DNA of 64,000 bases from Candidatus Thermodiscus eudorianus (GTDB taxonomy: Archaea > Thermoproteota > Thermoprotei_A > Sulfolobales > Acidilobaceae), in NCBI GenBank assembly GCA_015521085.1, contig WAOW01000009.1, positions 1 to 64,000 on the forward strand. The letters are read 5' to 3'. Of this stretch, positions 1 through 8,753 are shown in pieces. The notes under the pieces were generated by a model. The model was not told the origin of the DNA. It saw only the letters and a program-made list of their open reading frames with translations, and made no database searches. Each line of letters begins with the position of its first letter. The stretch's first letter is position 1. The position numbers and the translations under genes were made by a program.

Positions 1-2563
1 GCTGTTGACGAAGGCTCTTAGTCTTGCTTATTTTGAACTCTCTGCATATCTCGCACTCTATGGCATCACTCTCTCTTAGTCTTGCTTATTTTGAACACGG
101 TTGCTAGAGCCTCTATCTTGAAGGCATCTCTTAGTCTTGCTTATTTTGAACGAGGCGGTAACCGCCTCCCATGCATATTATATGATAACTCTTAGTCTTG
201 CTTATTTTGAACATAAACCTTGAGAACGCTGACCATGTATTATCTCTTAGTCTTGCTTATTTTGAACCGTTGCCGTAATAGTCTACTACAGGCCCCCCCT
301 CTTAGTCTTGCTTATTTTGAACACAAACTGTGTTTTGCGGAGAACGAATGCCTAGACTCTTAGTCTTGCTTATTTTGAACGCGGTGCATAAGAGCAAATG
401 GACCATCCTGGTATGCCGACTCTTAGTCTTGCTTATTTTGAACAAGCCCATACCGGGCCCCATACGGGGGTTGCTCTTAGTCTTGCTTATTTTGAACGTG
501 GTGAACAGCGTTTCAGCCCTCCTAGCCAATTCCAGAAGCTCTTAGTCTTGCTTATTTTGAACGCTACTTGTCCAGGTGTTAACTGGGGCCGCTGACTCTT
601 AGTCTTGCTTATTTTGAACGGGAGCGGTTTGGGGGTATGCGGTCGCACGCATATCTCTTAGTCTTGCTTATTTTGAACACGAATGCCCCTGAGAAACTCT
701 GCGCCTCTCTCTCTTAGTCTTGCTTATTTTGAACGCATCGATATCTGCATTGCTAACGCTGACGTCTCTTAGTCTTGCTTATTTTGAACACGGAGTAGCG
801 AAGGATGGGACTTACACCCTAGCGACTCTTAGTCTTGCTTATTTTGAACGGCATAAACTACTCGTGATAGCCGGAAATGCTACTCTTAGTCTTGCTTATT
901 TTGAACGGGGGAAAGTGGTATAGTGCACCTGTTACCTTGTCAATGGTTGCTCTTAGTCTTGCTTATTTTGAACGAAGAATAAGACTTTTGGAAGAAAGGA
1001 AAGAACTCTTAGTCTTGCTTATTTTGAACAAGTGTGTGAGGGAGGTGCACAGCTGTGAAGCTCCTCTTAGTCTTGCTTATTTTGAACGTAGATTTTCGGT
1101 GTGAATGCTGACTTGGCGAACCCGGAGCTCTTAGTCTTGCTTATTTTGAACTGAAGAAAATGTAACTGTAAAGAATAGTGTTAACGCGCGAGGTCCCTCT
1201 TAGTCTTGCTTATTTTGAACAAGCTTAGCGCCAACTTTAGTGGATACATTCTCTTAGTCTTGCTTATTTTGAACGAACAGGTTGAAGTGCTGGAGAAGCA
1301 TATAGACTCTTAGTCTTGCTTATTTTGAACAAAAAATCTCTGACTGTATAAGGGTGTTGCTAAGCTCTTAGTCTTGCTTATTTTGAACAGTCGATCGTGT
1401 AGCAGTTGGCGTGTGGATTGACTCTTAGTCTTGCTTATTTTGAACTACATGTACCCGAGGCCGGTCAAAATGGCAGCTCTTAGTCTTGCTTATTTTGAAC
1501 TGAAACGGCATAGCTCTACGCACTCGCTGGCTATCTCTTAGTCTTGCTTATTTTGAACTAACCATTTTTTCGGCTTATCTAGTCTTCGATGTCTCATCTC
1601 TTAGTCTTGCTTATTTTGAACTCATCGAGCTTTATAACGCCCGGTCGATCGCTCTTAGTCTTGCTTATTTTGAACTCATCGCTTAGCCAGCCATCGCCCT
1701 CGACTCTTAGTCTTGCTTATTTTGAACTAACCTGCTATACATACATACATACATAATAGAGGTTCTAGTTCCAGGATCTGCTCTTAGTCTTGCTTATTTT
1801 GAACGGGTTACCCCGCTAGTGATGAATCCTAAATGGACTTATACTCTTAGTCTTGCTTATTTTGAACTCTCGGTCCTCTCCTGTGTGGCGTGCTAACGCT
1901 CTTAGTCTTGCTTATTTTGAACATGCGTGGGGTCCCTTGCCTTACTGGGGTGGATCTCTTAGTCTTGCTTATTTTGAACAAGCAGGATAGCCTTCACAGC
2001 CAAGGAGTTGATTCCTCTTAGTCTTGCTTATTTTGAACTAGAGGGAGAAGGGTGCGTATTCGTGTAGGGGATATCTCTTAGTCTTGCTTATTTTGAACAA
2101 CAACGGCTCTGGCGGCTCAGGCTCTGATTCTCTTAGTCTTGCTTATTTTGAACGCGCTAGTCTCTTCATAGTCTGTAGGGATGTTACTCTTAGTCTTGCT
2201 TATTTTGAACTAGACGTAATTCGCGAAGTCGTCGTGAACCTTTTCTCTTAGTCTTGCTTATTTTGAACGGGAAGGAAGAGGTTCAGGGAGCTGATGGAAG
2301 AGCTTGACTCTTAGTCTTGCTTATTTTGAACAGGAGAGGACCGAGACGATAGATATATGGCATGGGACTCTTAGTCTTGCTTATTTTGAACAGGGGGGCG
2401 TTCTTTTCATCCCTATAGAGCTTGCTTCTCTTAGTCTTGCTTATTTTGAACTCAAGACATATATCTTCCCCTCGCCCAGGCAGCTCTTAGTCTTGCTTAT
2501 TTTGAACTACGCCATCCCATACGATACCGTGATCTTTGTCTCTTAGTCTTGCTTATTTTGAAC
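1..2563 (-). CRISPR. CRISPR array 1 (44 repeats, continues past left edge)
   Basis: I count 44 copies of a 24-bp repeat; on the minus strand it begins GTTCAAAATAAG and ends GACTAAGAG. Every copy I read is identical. The first in the window is at 15-38 and the last at 2540-2563. Bases 1-14 are the end of a further spacer, so the array extends left. Spacers are mostly about 30-45 bp, with outliers of 28 bp (1676-1703) and 53 bp (1728-1780). The leader lies at the right end, next to cas1. Transcription is therefore leftward, in line with the cas operon, and the newest spacers should be near 2540. Apparent ORFs here (peptides such as LLVLLILN) are translations of the repeat. Confidence 0.98.
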
Positions 2564-2630
2564 TGGTAGTGTTTGTTATGTTCTTTTACGTCGCCTGTAT
2601 TGGGCCCTACTCCACACAACCGTCAATCTG
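2564..2630 (-). repeat. Leader-proximal element of array 1, inverted copy of 12234-12300
   Basis: Read on the minus strand, these 67 bp are identical to 12234-12300, and both copies abut the first CRISPR repeat of their array. In this copy the segment carries the last 17 codons and TAA stop of cas1 (stop at 2576-2578), followed by 12 nt before the repeat. Sequence identity ends abruptly at 2630. The element is likely the leader region read during spacer integration and possibly the transcribed 5' part of pre-crRNA. That function is inferred from position. Confidence 0.9.
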
Positions 2631-3556
2631 TCTTCTCTGCATTTGCCCTCAAGGTGTTTTGCTAGGCAAAAAGCTTTTAAGTATAAGTGCTGGTATGGGG
2701 TCTTTTTAGTGTCTTTATGTTTTAGTGTTAAGTAATCGTATAGGTATTTTATTGCTGTGTTTACCCATGGGCGGGTCAGTTCTCCTTCGTCTAGTTCTGG
2801 TAAGCCTTCGTTGTTTATTAATGATATTGTGGCTTCTATTGCTATTGGCTTAAACATTTCACTATAATCGAATGTTAAAGGCGTGCTGTAGCGGGTTCTG
2901 TGTAGGAAGCCGTATGTGGGGTCTAGTCCGGCTGCGATTAGAGCTTTTGTGGTTAGCGAGTATATTGTTGCGTACATTACGCTTAGTGTTTTGTTGAAGG
3001 GATCTGGATGTCGTGGTTTTCTACCTTTAAAGCTATATTCTATGTGTAGTTTTTCTAGTATATTGGGGTCGAGTAGGCTCTGTAGGTTACTCCATAATAG
3101 GCTTGAGGCTGTGGATTCCCATAGTCTTATTTCGGCCTCGTATGTATCTGCGTCTTCGATATCTTGTGGTGGTGCTGGGATGTTGGGCGGTTCTACACCA
3201 TGGTATTTTAATATGTTGATCATTCCTTTGATTTTTGCCTCTATGTATCTTAACGCTATACTGAGTGCTTTTATCTTGTCGAGTTGGTACTGTAGCCTTC
3301 TATAGTTGTTATATCTCGTTACTATGGGATTCATCAAGATAGATATACTATCCTTGGCTAGGATCGCCAACGGGATATTGTGAAGGCTCAGGCTGGGAGG
3401 TACTGCCGAGTCTATGGATATCCCGGAGCCTATCACTAGAACCGAGTCTATATCTCTAAGCGCTTTTTCGCTTATACGGTCGCCTATCTTTATTACAAGC
3501 GTTGCCCTACCCTTTATCTTAAGAGTAGCCTTACTTCTTATGACGAGCAACCTCAA
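2576..3556 (-). CDS. cas1: CRISPR-associated endonuclease Cas1
   Basis: Cas1 is the integrase subunit that, with Cas2, inserts new spacers at the leader end of the array. The 326-aa product has the expected family length. It has a beta-rich N-terminal half and a helical C-terminal half carrying the metal-binding residues: Glu in RLWEST (about E147), His in YGFLHR (about H219) and the acidic pair in TFDYSEMF (about D230/E233). It is the last gene of the leftward operon and follows cas4 by 3 bp. Its basic C-terminus (RRRKRT) is encoded inside the leader of array 1, and the stop codon is only 12 bp from the first repeat. The gene looks intact. Confidence 0.96.
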   Translation of the reverse strand: MRLLVIRSKATLKIKGRATLVIKIGDRISEKALRDIDSVLVIGSGISIDSAVPPSLSLHNIPLAILAKDSISILMNPIVTRYNNYRRLQYQLDKIKALSIALRYIEAKIKGMINILKYHGVEPPNIPAPPQDIEDADTYEAEIRLWESTASSLLWSNLQSLLDPNILEKLHIEYSFKGRKPRHPDPFNKTLSVMYATIYSLTTKALIAAGLDPTYGFLHRTRYSTPLTFDYSEMFKPIAIEATISLINNEGLPELDEGELTRPWVNTAIKYLYDYLTLKHKDTKKTPYQHLYLKAFCLAKHLEGKCREDRLTVVWSRAQYRRRKRT

Positions 3557-3559
3557 GGA

Positions 3560-4180
3560 TCATATCACCCTGTAGGGACACTGGCTAGCCAGTTCGCAGA
3601 GGCTACAGAGGTTCGAGTTAGCTTCAAAGTTGCTACTCGGTTTATCTACGAGTTTCAGGAGAGCTACCTGATCCCGGTCTTCAACAACCTTATACATAAT
3701 TTTAAACGGTGATACGATCATTACTATTACTGGAAGCCGGAGCTCGTAGTATAATGCAATAGCCCTTAAGATAGCCTGCCACGGCTTAGCCACGTTAATC
3801 CTGCTCGATGCTATCTCGACATAGAGCGTAGCTAATGTTTTGCCAAGTTTCACATTATAGACTAGATCAGCCTTAGATCTAGCACATAAAAGATCATCGC
3901 CACGATATATCCCAAGCACGTGCTCGTATTCAGGATAAGTTGCCAGAATCCTATCTCCCAGGAACGCGTTGAGATGCTCATCTACAAGCTTCTTCAGAAC
4001 CTTATGTTGACTCTTGCTCTCCTCAGCCGTCGGATATAATGGCTGCTCTAACGGTGTTATCCCATGCCATAGCAGGTCTCTTGCATGAGGACATAGCAAA
4101 GCCCATCCGAGGAGGTTAAGCCTAGTATACCTCGAATCTTCGCTCTTGCACGATGTAGTAATCCTTGCCCTCAAATACAT
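3560..4180 (-). CDS. cas4: Cas4 family protein (PD-(D/E)XK, Fe-S), catalytic Lys apparently missing
   Basis: Cas4 normally trims and selects PAM-containing prespacers for Cas1-Cas2. The proposed product of about 206 aa starts at ATG 4180, inside cas2. The open frame extends to 4399, but that part only shadows cas2, and no other ATG/GTG start lies just upstream of the conserved region. Visible features are an N-terminal Cys (LLCPHARDLLW), the nuclease Asp in SKADLVYN, the Glu in LYVEIASS, a QhxxY-like stretch (QAILRAIALYYE) and a C-terminal cluster CSLCELASQC for a 4Fe-4S centre. The usual D/E-X-K lysine reads Ala (EIA), so nuclease activity is doubtful. The start is uncertain. Confidence 0.85.
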   Translation of the reverse strand: MYLRARITTSCKSEDSRYTRLNLLGWALLCPHARDLLWHGITPLEQPLYPTAEESKSQHKVLKKLVDEHLNAFLGDRILATYPEYEHVLGIYRGDDLLCARSKADLVYNVKLGKTLATLYVEIASSRINVAKPWQAILRAIALYYELRLPVIVMIVSPFKIMYKVVEDRDQVALLKLVDKPSSNFEANSNLCSLCELASQCPYRVI

Positions 4181-4412
4181 GTGCCCTCTGATACTCGTCC
4201 TCTCTAACCACGATAATAAACAGTGAATCGCTGTCTTCAACGAGCTTCTTAGCCTTCTCCGCCACGAGCCTCGCTGTAGTAGCTGTTCCAGGCCCAGCGT
4301 AGACGCTCCTGTTAACTCTAGACAAGCCCAGCCTCCGCAAGTAACGCCGCAATCTACCTCTCCTCGACTCATCCCCAATATCATAGGCGACAATAACAAT
4401 CACCCATGACAC
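4122..4412 (-). CDS. cas2: CRISPR-associated protein Cas2
   Basis: Cas2 is the small ferredoxin-fold dimer that scaffolds two Cas1 dimers in the spacer integration complex. The 96-aa product has the classic first strand VIVIVAYDI with the conserved Asp (about D11), an Arg-rich first helix (RRGRLRRYLRRLG) and the SVYAG strand. The ATG lies 1 bp after the cas3' stop, so the two are translationally adjacent. The 3' end overlaps the proposed start of cas4. Confidence 0.95.
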   Translation of the reverse strand: MSWVIVIVAYDIGDESRRGRLRRYLRRLGLSRVNRSVYAGPGTATTARLVAEKAKKLVEDSDSLFIIVVREDEYQRAHVFEGKDYYIVQERRFEVY

Positions 4413-4413
4413 C

Positions 4414-6546
4414 TCAGATAAAGATTACCGCATATCTTCTGCCTCGTGGTGACATGATTTCTGCTCCTTCTCCCGTATAGGAGAGGTAATCTGTGAGCTC
4501 CTCGCCAGCGTCAACTATGTAGACTAGTGCGTCTCCTGCTTGAATTGGGTCCATAGTGGTGTCTTCGCCAAGGTCTATTCGTCCTTTGAGAGTTTTGAGT
4601 AGTATCTTCAAATCGACGAATTTATCCTTGTAGATGGCCGGATTGCCTAGCACCGATATCCTTACACGTGTTCTGGCTGGCATTAGTGAAATTATTAATT
4701 CTCCGTTATGTGTTAAACCGTGGATAGCGAAGTTTCTCGCTATGAGGCCTATGCTGGATTCTCCCCGCTCATGCGTCTCTTTTACGATGTATTTGACGTT
4801 GAAGCCTGTTCTGCGGAAGACTAGGAGCTTCACGAAAGCGTTGGAGCCTACTACTGACTGGCGGAGTCTTCTTGCATGTTCAGGCGTAATTTTTAGCTTA
4901 TCGTATACTGATTCCATACCGGAAACTCTCGCTACTGAAACTAGGCCGACAGTATATATGAGTCTTCTCCTTGTTTTATGAAATTCGTATGGGATCAGAC
5001 GTGAGACTTCTCTTTTTCTCTTAGGGTAGTTTGGATATATAGTGTTAATTGTGGCTACTAGCCTCCAGTAGTCTAGACCAGTATTGATGTTGTCGATTAA
5101 TTTGAGCTTATTATTGGGGATAACAAGGTATATCTTTGAGTCTATTCCTCTCCGCCCTATCCTGCCTATTCTTTGAATTACGTCCTCGGACGAGATACCC
5201 CCTGTAATGCCTAGAATTACTTTTCCAAGGTTCACCCCTTGCGTTGTTGCTTCGCTACCAACTATTATCTTCGACCCCGGTGTGCAGACCTGGGAGGGTA
5301 CGATACTGGCTATGCACTCCGGTGCAAGCCCAGACGATGCCAGTTTCCTTGCTACGTCTGCTACCATCCAGAGCCTCTCAAGGATGAGTAGTGCCCGGCC
5401 ACCACTCAAGTTTTTAAGTTCATCCATTAAGTCACCTAACACTATACCCGGTACAGCATCACTAGCTTCATAGAATGCGCCTAGCCCTTTCCGCCTAGTG
5501 ACTACAGGTACTATTATAAACTCGGTTCTGCCTCTCACCTTAAACCCTTTTCCATTGCTCACTATCTCTGCTTTCAGTTGATGCACATTTATAGGCGTGT
5601 CAGATAGTTCTTCCTCTAAGATGTCACGTGCTGGTGTTGCGGATGAGAACACTACCGGTTTACCTATAAGTTCCTTATAGAGGTTAAGTAGTGCATGTAA
5701 TGCGTCTACCTCGTATAACCCGTATAGGTGGAACTCGTCGATGAAGAGGGGCTGGTTAAGTATTCTCTGGACAAATGCAATGGTTTCATCAACCTGGCTT
5801 CTGGTTAAGACTCCAGTCTTCCTAAGAATATAGTCTATGTCCTTCCCTTCTTCGATGGCTAGCAATAGGTTTTCTACAGTCTTGTTTACGAGGTCAAAGT
5901 CCCTGTACGCACCCGTCATGACAAGCAAGAATGTGTCAGGAGTTGAGAATACGATAACGTAGATTCCTTGTTTCCTGTAAGATAGTATTTTTCTTGCAAG
6001 GTTGTGGAGAGACTCACGTTTAGGAATACCATTAATGGAAGGAATATACCTGCCGGAGAGTGCTAGGAGTGCCACGTACTTAGCCCCATTCCAAGCATTC
6101 TGGATTCTTTCGGTGTCTATCTCATATATTGAGAGTGGCTCTACACACTCCCGAGACCAGTCTTTATAGCAACACTCGCACCTCCTGGAACTACCTTGCT
6201 CTATATCTTTACACGGTTGCGTCATGCAGTAACCCGAACTGTTGATAAGTCTAGCACCAAAGTGTTCCACAAGTATATCTTCTACAGTGCATAGTTGGTT
6301 TAGGAGCAAAGTGTTGTTAGGGTATAATGCTACAAATCCCGGTGTCCTCGTGTCTATACTATTATTTAGTAGCAGTGTAAGTGTCTTTCCTCCACCGGTT
6401 GGCGCAGTAAGTAAAATATCCTTCTTCTTGTTCAGCAGGTCATAGACTTCTGATTGGAACTGGTTTAGTCTGATAGTGTCTGTGACCTGTTTTTTCGAAT
6501 AGGGTATGGAGAAAGAGGGTACTGTAAAAGAAACAGGGTGCTCCAT
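4414..6546 (-). CDS. cas3: Cas3' helicase of type I-D (no HD domain)
   Basis: This is an SF2 helicase that would unwind and help degrade target DNA after recognition. The 710-aa product has Walker A APTGGGKT (48-55), DEFH box (270-273), SSATP (301-305) and motif VI QRIGRIGRRG. It has no HD nuclease domain; the HD is on Cas10d instead, which is diagnostic of type I-D. Six cysteines (about 107, 112, 123, 125, 126 and 134) lie between motif Ia and the DEFH box and could hold a metal or Fe-S cluster. The gene follows csc1 by 4 bp and precedes cas2 by 1 bp. Confidence 0.93.
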   Translation of the reverse strand: MEHPVSFTVPSFSIPYSKKQVTDTIRLNQFQSEVYDLLNKKKDILLTAPTGGGKTLTLLLNNSIDTRTPGFVALYPNNTLLLNQLCTVEDILVEHFGARLINSSGYCMTQPCKDIEQGSSRRCECCYKDWSRECVEPLSIYEIDTERIQNAWNGAKYVALLALSGRYIPSINGIPKRESLHNLARKILSYRKQGIYVIVFSTPDTFLLVMTGAYRDFDLVNKTVENLLLAIEEGKDIDYILRKTGVLTRSQVDETIAFVQRILNQPLFIDEFHLYGLYEVDALHALLNLYKELIGKPVVFSSATPARDILEEELSDTPINVHQLKAEIVSNGKGFKVRGRTEFIIVPVVTRRKGLGAFYEASDAVPGIVLGDLMDELKNLSGGRALLILERLWMVADVARKLASSGLAPECIASIVPSQVCTPGSKIIVGSEATTQGVNLGKVILGITGGISSEDVIQRIGRIGRRGIDSKIYLVIPNNKLKLIDNINTGLDYWRLVATINTIYPNYPKRKREVSRLIPYEFHKTRRRLIYTVGLVSVARVSGMESVYDKLKITPEHARRLRQSVVGSNAFVKLLVFRRTGFNVKYIVKETHERGESSIGLIARNFAIHGLTHNGELIISLMPARTRVRISVLGNPAIYKDKFVDLKILLKTLKGRIDLGEDTTMDPIQAGDALVYIVDAGEELTDYLSYTGEGAEIMSPRGRRYAVIFI

Positions 6547-6550
6547 AATT

Positions 6551-7231
6551 CTACCTCCTTATTACTGGTAGAACTACTTCATAGAGACGTCTTCCGACCC
6601 TTACTTGGTACTTGAGTGCACGTTCAGCTACACCGAACATGCCGATGTTTCCGGCTTCGTGTGTCATTATTGTAGCGTAGTTGTACACGTTTACAACATC
6701 GTCAGTATTGAACGGATGCGTTACTTGCTTTTGCTCTAATATTTGCGGTTTTATACTAGTTAGCCTCACGAGAAGCACACCCATTCGTTTTGCCCCAATG
6801 TTAATAACCATCTTATCAGGCAACGGGTCTTCAGAGATTACTAGTGTTCTTAACATGCTTCCCGGCATTAGTACAACGTTTTTCGTGAAAAAAGGATATG
6901 CAAGCCTTGACTGGCCTCTAATCATTAGTAGTCCTTCATTGTTTCCTGCCATCAGTACCTCTCCTAGAACCGCTTTGAAAATTAGAGGAGGGTAAGCGTA
7001 GACGCCGTATCTCCTGTATACTTCGAGAGGTCTTTTGTATTTCTTGACGTTGAATTTTGACGCGTATCCTGTGTCTGGGTCTACAATGAAACCAGCTAAG
7101 GCTAGTGTCAGCCCGTAGTTGTGGATGACGGGTGGGATTTGGGATATGTAGTACTGGCTTGATGGCTGTGCCTTGAAGTGATACCATAACATTCCGTCGA
7201 CTCTGATTTCGGCGTGGTAATAGCGTGGCAT
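6551..7231 (-). CDS. csc1: Csc1 (Cas5d), type I-D Cascade subunit
   Basis: Csc1 is the RAMP-fold Cas5 subunit that caps the 5' handle of crRNA in the I-D effector. Assignment rests on its place between csc2 and cas3', its length (226 aa) and its pattern: an aromatic N-terminal beta strand (RYYHAEIRVDGMLWYHFKA), a PPVIHNYG turn and a long basic beta-rich body. There is no catalytic motif to check, so gene order carries much of the call. It starts at ATG 7231, 14 bp after the csc2 stop. Confidence 0.85.
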   Translation of the reverse strand: MPRYYHAEIRVDGMLWYHFKAQPSSQYYISQIPPVIHNYGLTLALAGFIVDPDTGYASKFNVKKYKRPLEVYRRYGVYAYPPLIFKAVLGEVLMAGNNEGLLMIRGQSRLAYPFFTKNVVLMPGSMLRTLVISEDPLPDKMVINIGAKRMGVLLVRLTSIKPQILEQKQVTHPFNTDDVVNVYNYATIMTHEAGNIGMFGVAERALKYQVRVGRRLYEVVLPVIRR

Positions 7232-7245
7232 GGAGGGTTATCCCC

Positions 7246-8274
7246 TCACTTGAGGCCAGAAACTAGTTTATCCATCTGTTCCGCGAAGTCTATACTGGCG
7301 TCCCATAGTTCCTTGAATACTCCGTCTTTTTCTGCTGGGTTTACTCTTGAGAGGATGCCATCGTTGTTTATTGATATGAAGCCCATCTGGGTGATTATTT
7401 CTTTGAGTTTGCTGGTTATTTCGCTCGGTTTCTTGAGGTTCTCACTGGCAATCTTGTCTGCTAGGTCTAGTGCTGTTGTTAATGAGTATGTTCCACACCT
7501 TATTCCTAGGAGCTCTATTTTTACTGTCCCGTAGACGCCGCTTCTTCCACCTATTTCCTCGGTTGTTACGAGCGAGTATAGTACTGCTAGTAGTTCTGGC
7601 TCTGTCACGTCATGCAGGGTTACTCTACCGATGAATAATGTTCCCGGCATGACGTGTATATCGCTGAATAGCGCTCCTCCGGTTGTTGAAATTACTCCTT
7701 CTGTTACCTTATTGTGGGTTTCTGGCTGTACTTGTCTTGAAGTGGCGAATGCAGGGTCGAAGTGAACCCTTGTCTTTATCCCGACACTCATCTTGCTAGC
7801 CTTAGAGTACTGTGCGTCGGTTAGTGCGACTCCGAATATCGTACATGCGGGACAGTAGCCGTCCATTCCTGTGTCGGTGCTTTTTTCTCCGCTCTGTGCT
7901 AGTGGTGGCTGGATGGTGCAGTTCCATCCACTCTTCAAGTGCTCCTTTGCCTTCTTGAATCCTAGTTCGCTTGCCTTCTCTATGTATGGTTTGAGGTCTG
8001 CTCCACTATCCCTGTAGAGCCGGAGTGCTTGTAATAGTCTCCTTCTCACTGTTGCCATGAGCTTTTGTGGCTGGATTACTGGTACGCTTATTCCGCTCTC
8101 TGGTAGTGTAGCTTCGTTAATGTCTCCGGGTCCTTCGGTTCTTAGTAGTAGCATATTGGCCGCTTTTATTGTAAAGACTACCTCTATCTTCTTACCGTTT
8201 GGGAAGATGCGGCCCTCTTCCCCGATACTACGTAGACAGGGCCTAACCTCCTCTAAGATATGCTCGAGACTCAT
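7246..8274 (-). CDS. csc2: Csc2 (Cas7d), type I-D crRNA backbone subunit
   Basis: Csc2 is the Cas7-like subunit that polymerises along the crRNA spacer. The 342-aa protein has the Csc2 zinc-binding signature GYCPACTIFG near residue 140, followed by the KTRVHFDPAF strand and a Gly-rich HVMPGTLFIGRVTL segment. The start codon overlaps the stop of the upstream small gene by 4 bp (ATGA), consistent with coupled translation. Length matches the family. Confidence 0.92.
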   Translation of the reverse strand: MSLEHILEEVRPCLRSIGEEGRIFPNGKKIEVVFTIKAANMLLLRTEGPGDINEATLPESGISVPVIQPQKLMATVRRRLLQALRLYRDSGADLKPYIEKASELGFKKAKEHLKSGWNCTIQPPLAQSGEKSTDTGMDGYCPACTIFGVALTDAQYSKASKMSVGIKTRVHFDPAFATSRQVQPETHNKVTEGVISTTGGALFSDIHVMPGTLFIGRVTLHDVTEPELLAVLYSLVTTEEIGGRSGVYGTVKIELLGIRCGTYSLTTALDLADKIASENLKKPSEITSKLKEIITQMGFISINNDGILSRVNPAEKDGVFKELWDASIDFAEQMDKLVSGLK

Positions 8275-8753
8275 GCCTTCTCACCTCCTTCTTCAGATTG
8301 AGATTCAGGGGAGGAACCGGAATTAGAAAAAATAAATTTATATATTTCTTCCCCGACCGGAGCGCTAACTCCTCGTCTTGCCATTTCAGCTATCCCGGCT
8401 ATTGTCATGTTCATTAGGCGTATCCTCGCACCTATCGGCAGGTCATCCGTCGTTTCTTTGAATCTCTTGAGTAGACCTACAAGCAGTTCTTTAAAGCACT
8501 CCTTCATCTTCGGGCTACGTATTCCAGTAGGTATGTTAGCTTCCGCTACTACCAGTACGTATTCGTCGCTTCTATCCCAGATTGAAAACACTAGTGTATG
8601 CATTGCCCTTCGGATTTCGCTTACATATGCGTGGGTTGACGGCTTGCCGGGCCCTACTACTACTTTCAGTATTGCCGCTAGGCCGGAGGCATAGTGGTCC
8701 ACACCCCGGTCGGGGCTATATTTACATATATCCAACCCTTCCATACTTCTCAC
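8271..8753 (-). CDS. Candidate stand-alone small subunit (Cas11d-like), unrecognised sequence
   Basis: I do not recognise this 160-aa protein by sequence. It lies between cas10d and csc2 and overlaps both by 4 bp, so it is embedded in the effector operon. It is mostly helical, with a Ser/Glu-rich C-terminal tail (GSSPESQSEEGG). In studied I-D systems the small subunit Cas11d is made from an internal start inside cas10d. Here Cas10d ends early and this gene follows directly, so it may be the small subunit as its own gene. The start is GTG 8753 or ATG 8744. The function is inferred from context only. Confidence 0.55.
   Translation of the reverse strand: MRSMEGLDICKYSPDRGVDHYASGLAAILKVVVGPGKPSTHAYVSEIRRAMHTLVFSIWDRSDEYVLVVAEANIPTGIRSPKMKECFKELLVGLLKRFKETTDDLPIGARIRLMNMTIAGIAEMARRGVSAPVGEEIYKFIFSNSGSSPESQSEEGGEKA

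Noticed and set aside
302-2546. Several open frames with repeated LLVLLILN and LSLAYFE peptides
   Set aside because: These are translations of the CRISPR repeat and spacers, not genes.
4181-4399. N-terminal extension of the Cas4 frame upstream of ATG 4180
   Set aside because: It shadows cas2 in another frame and shows no Cas4-like sequence.
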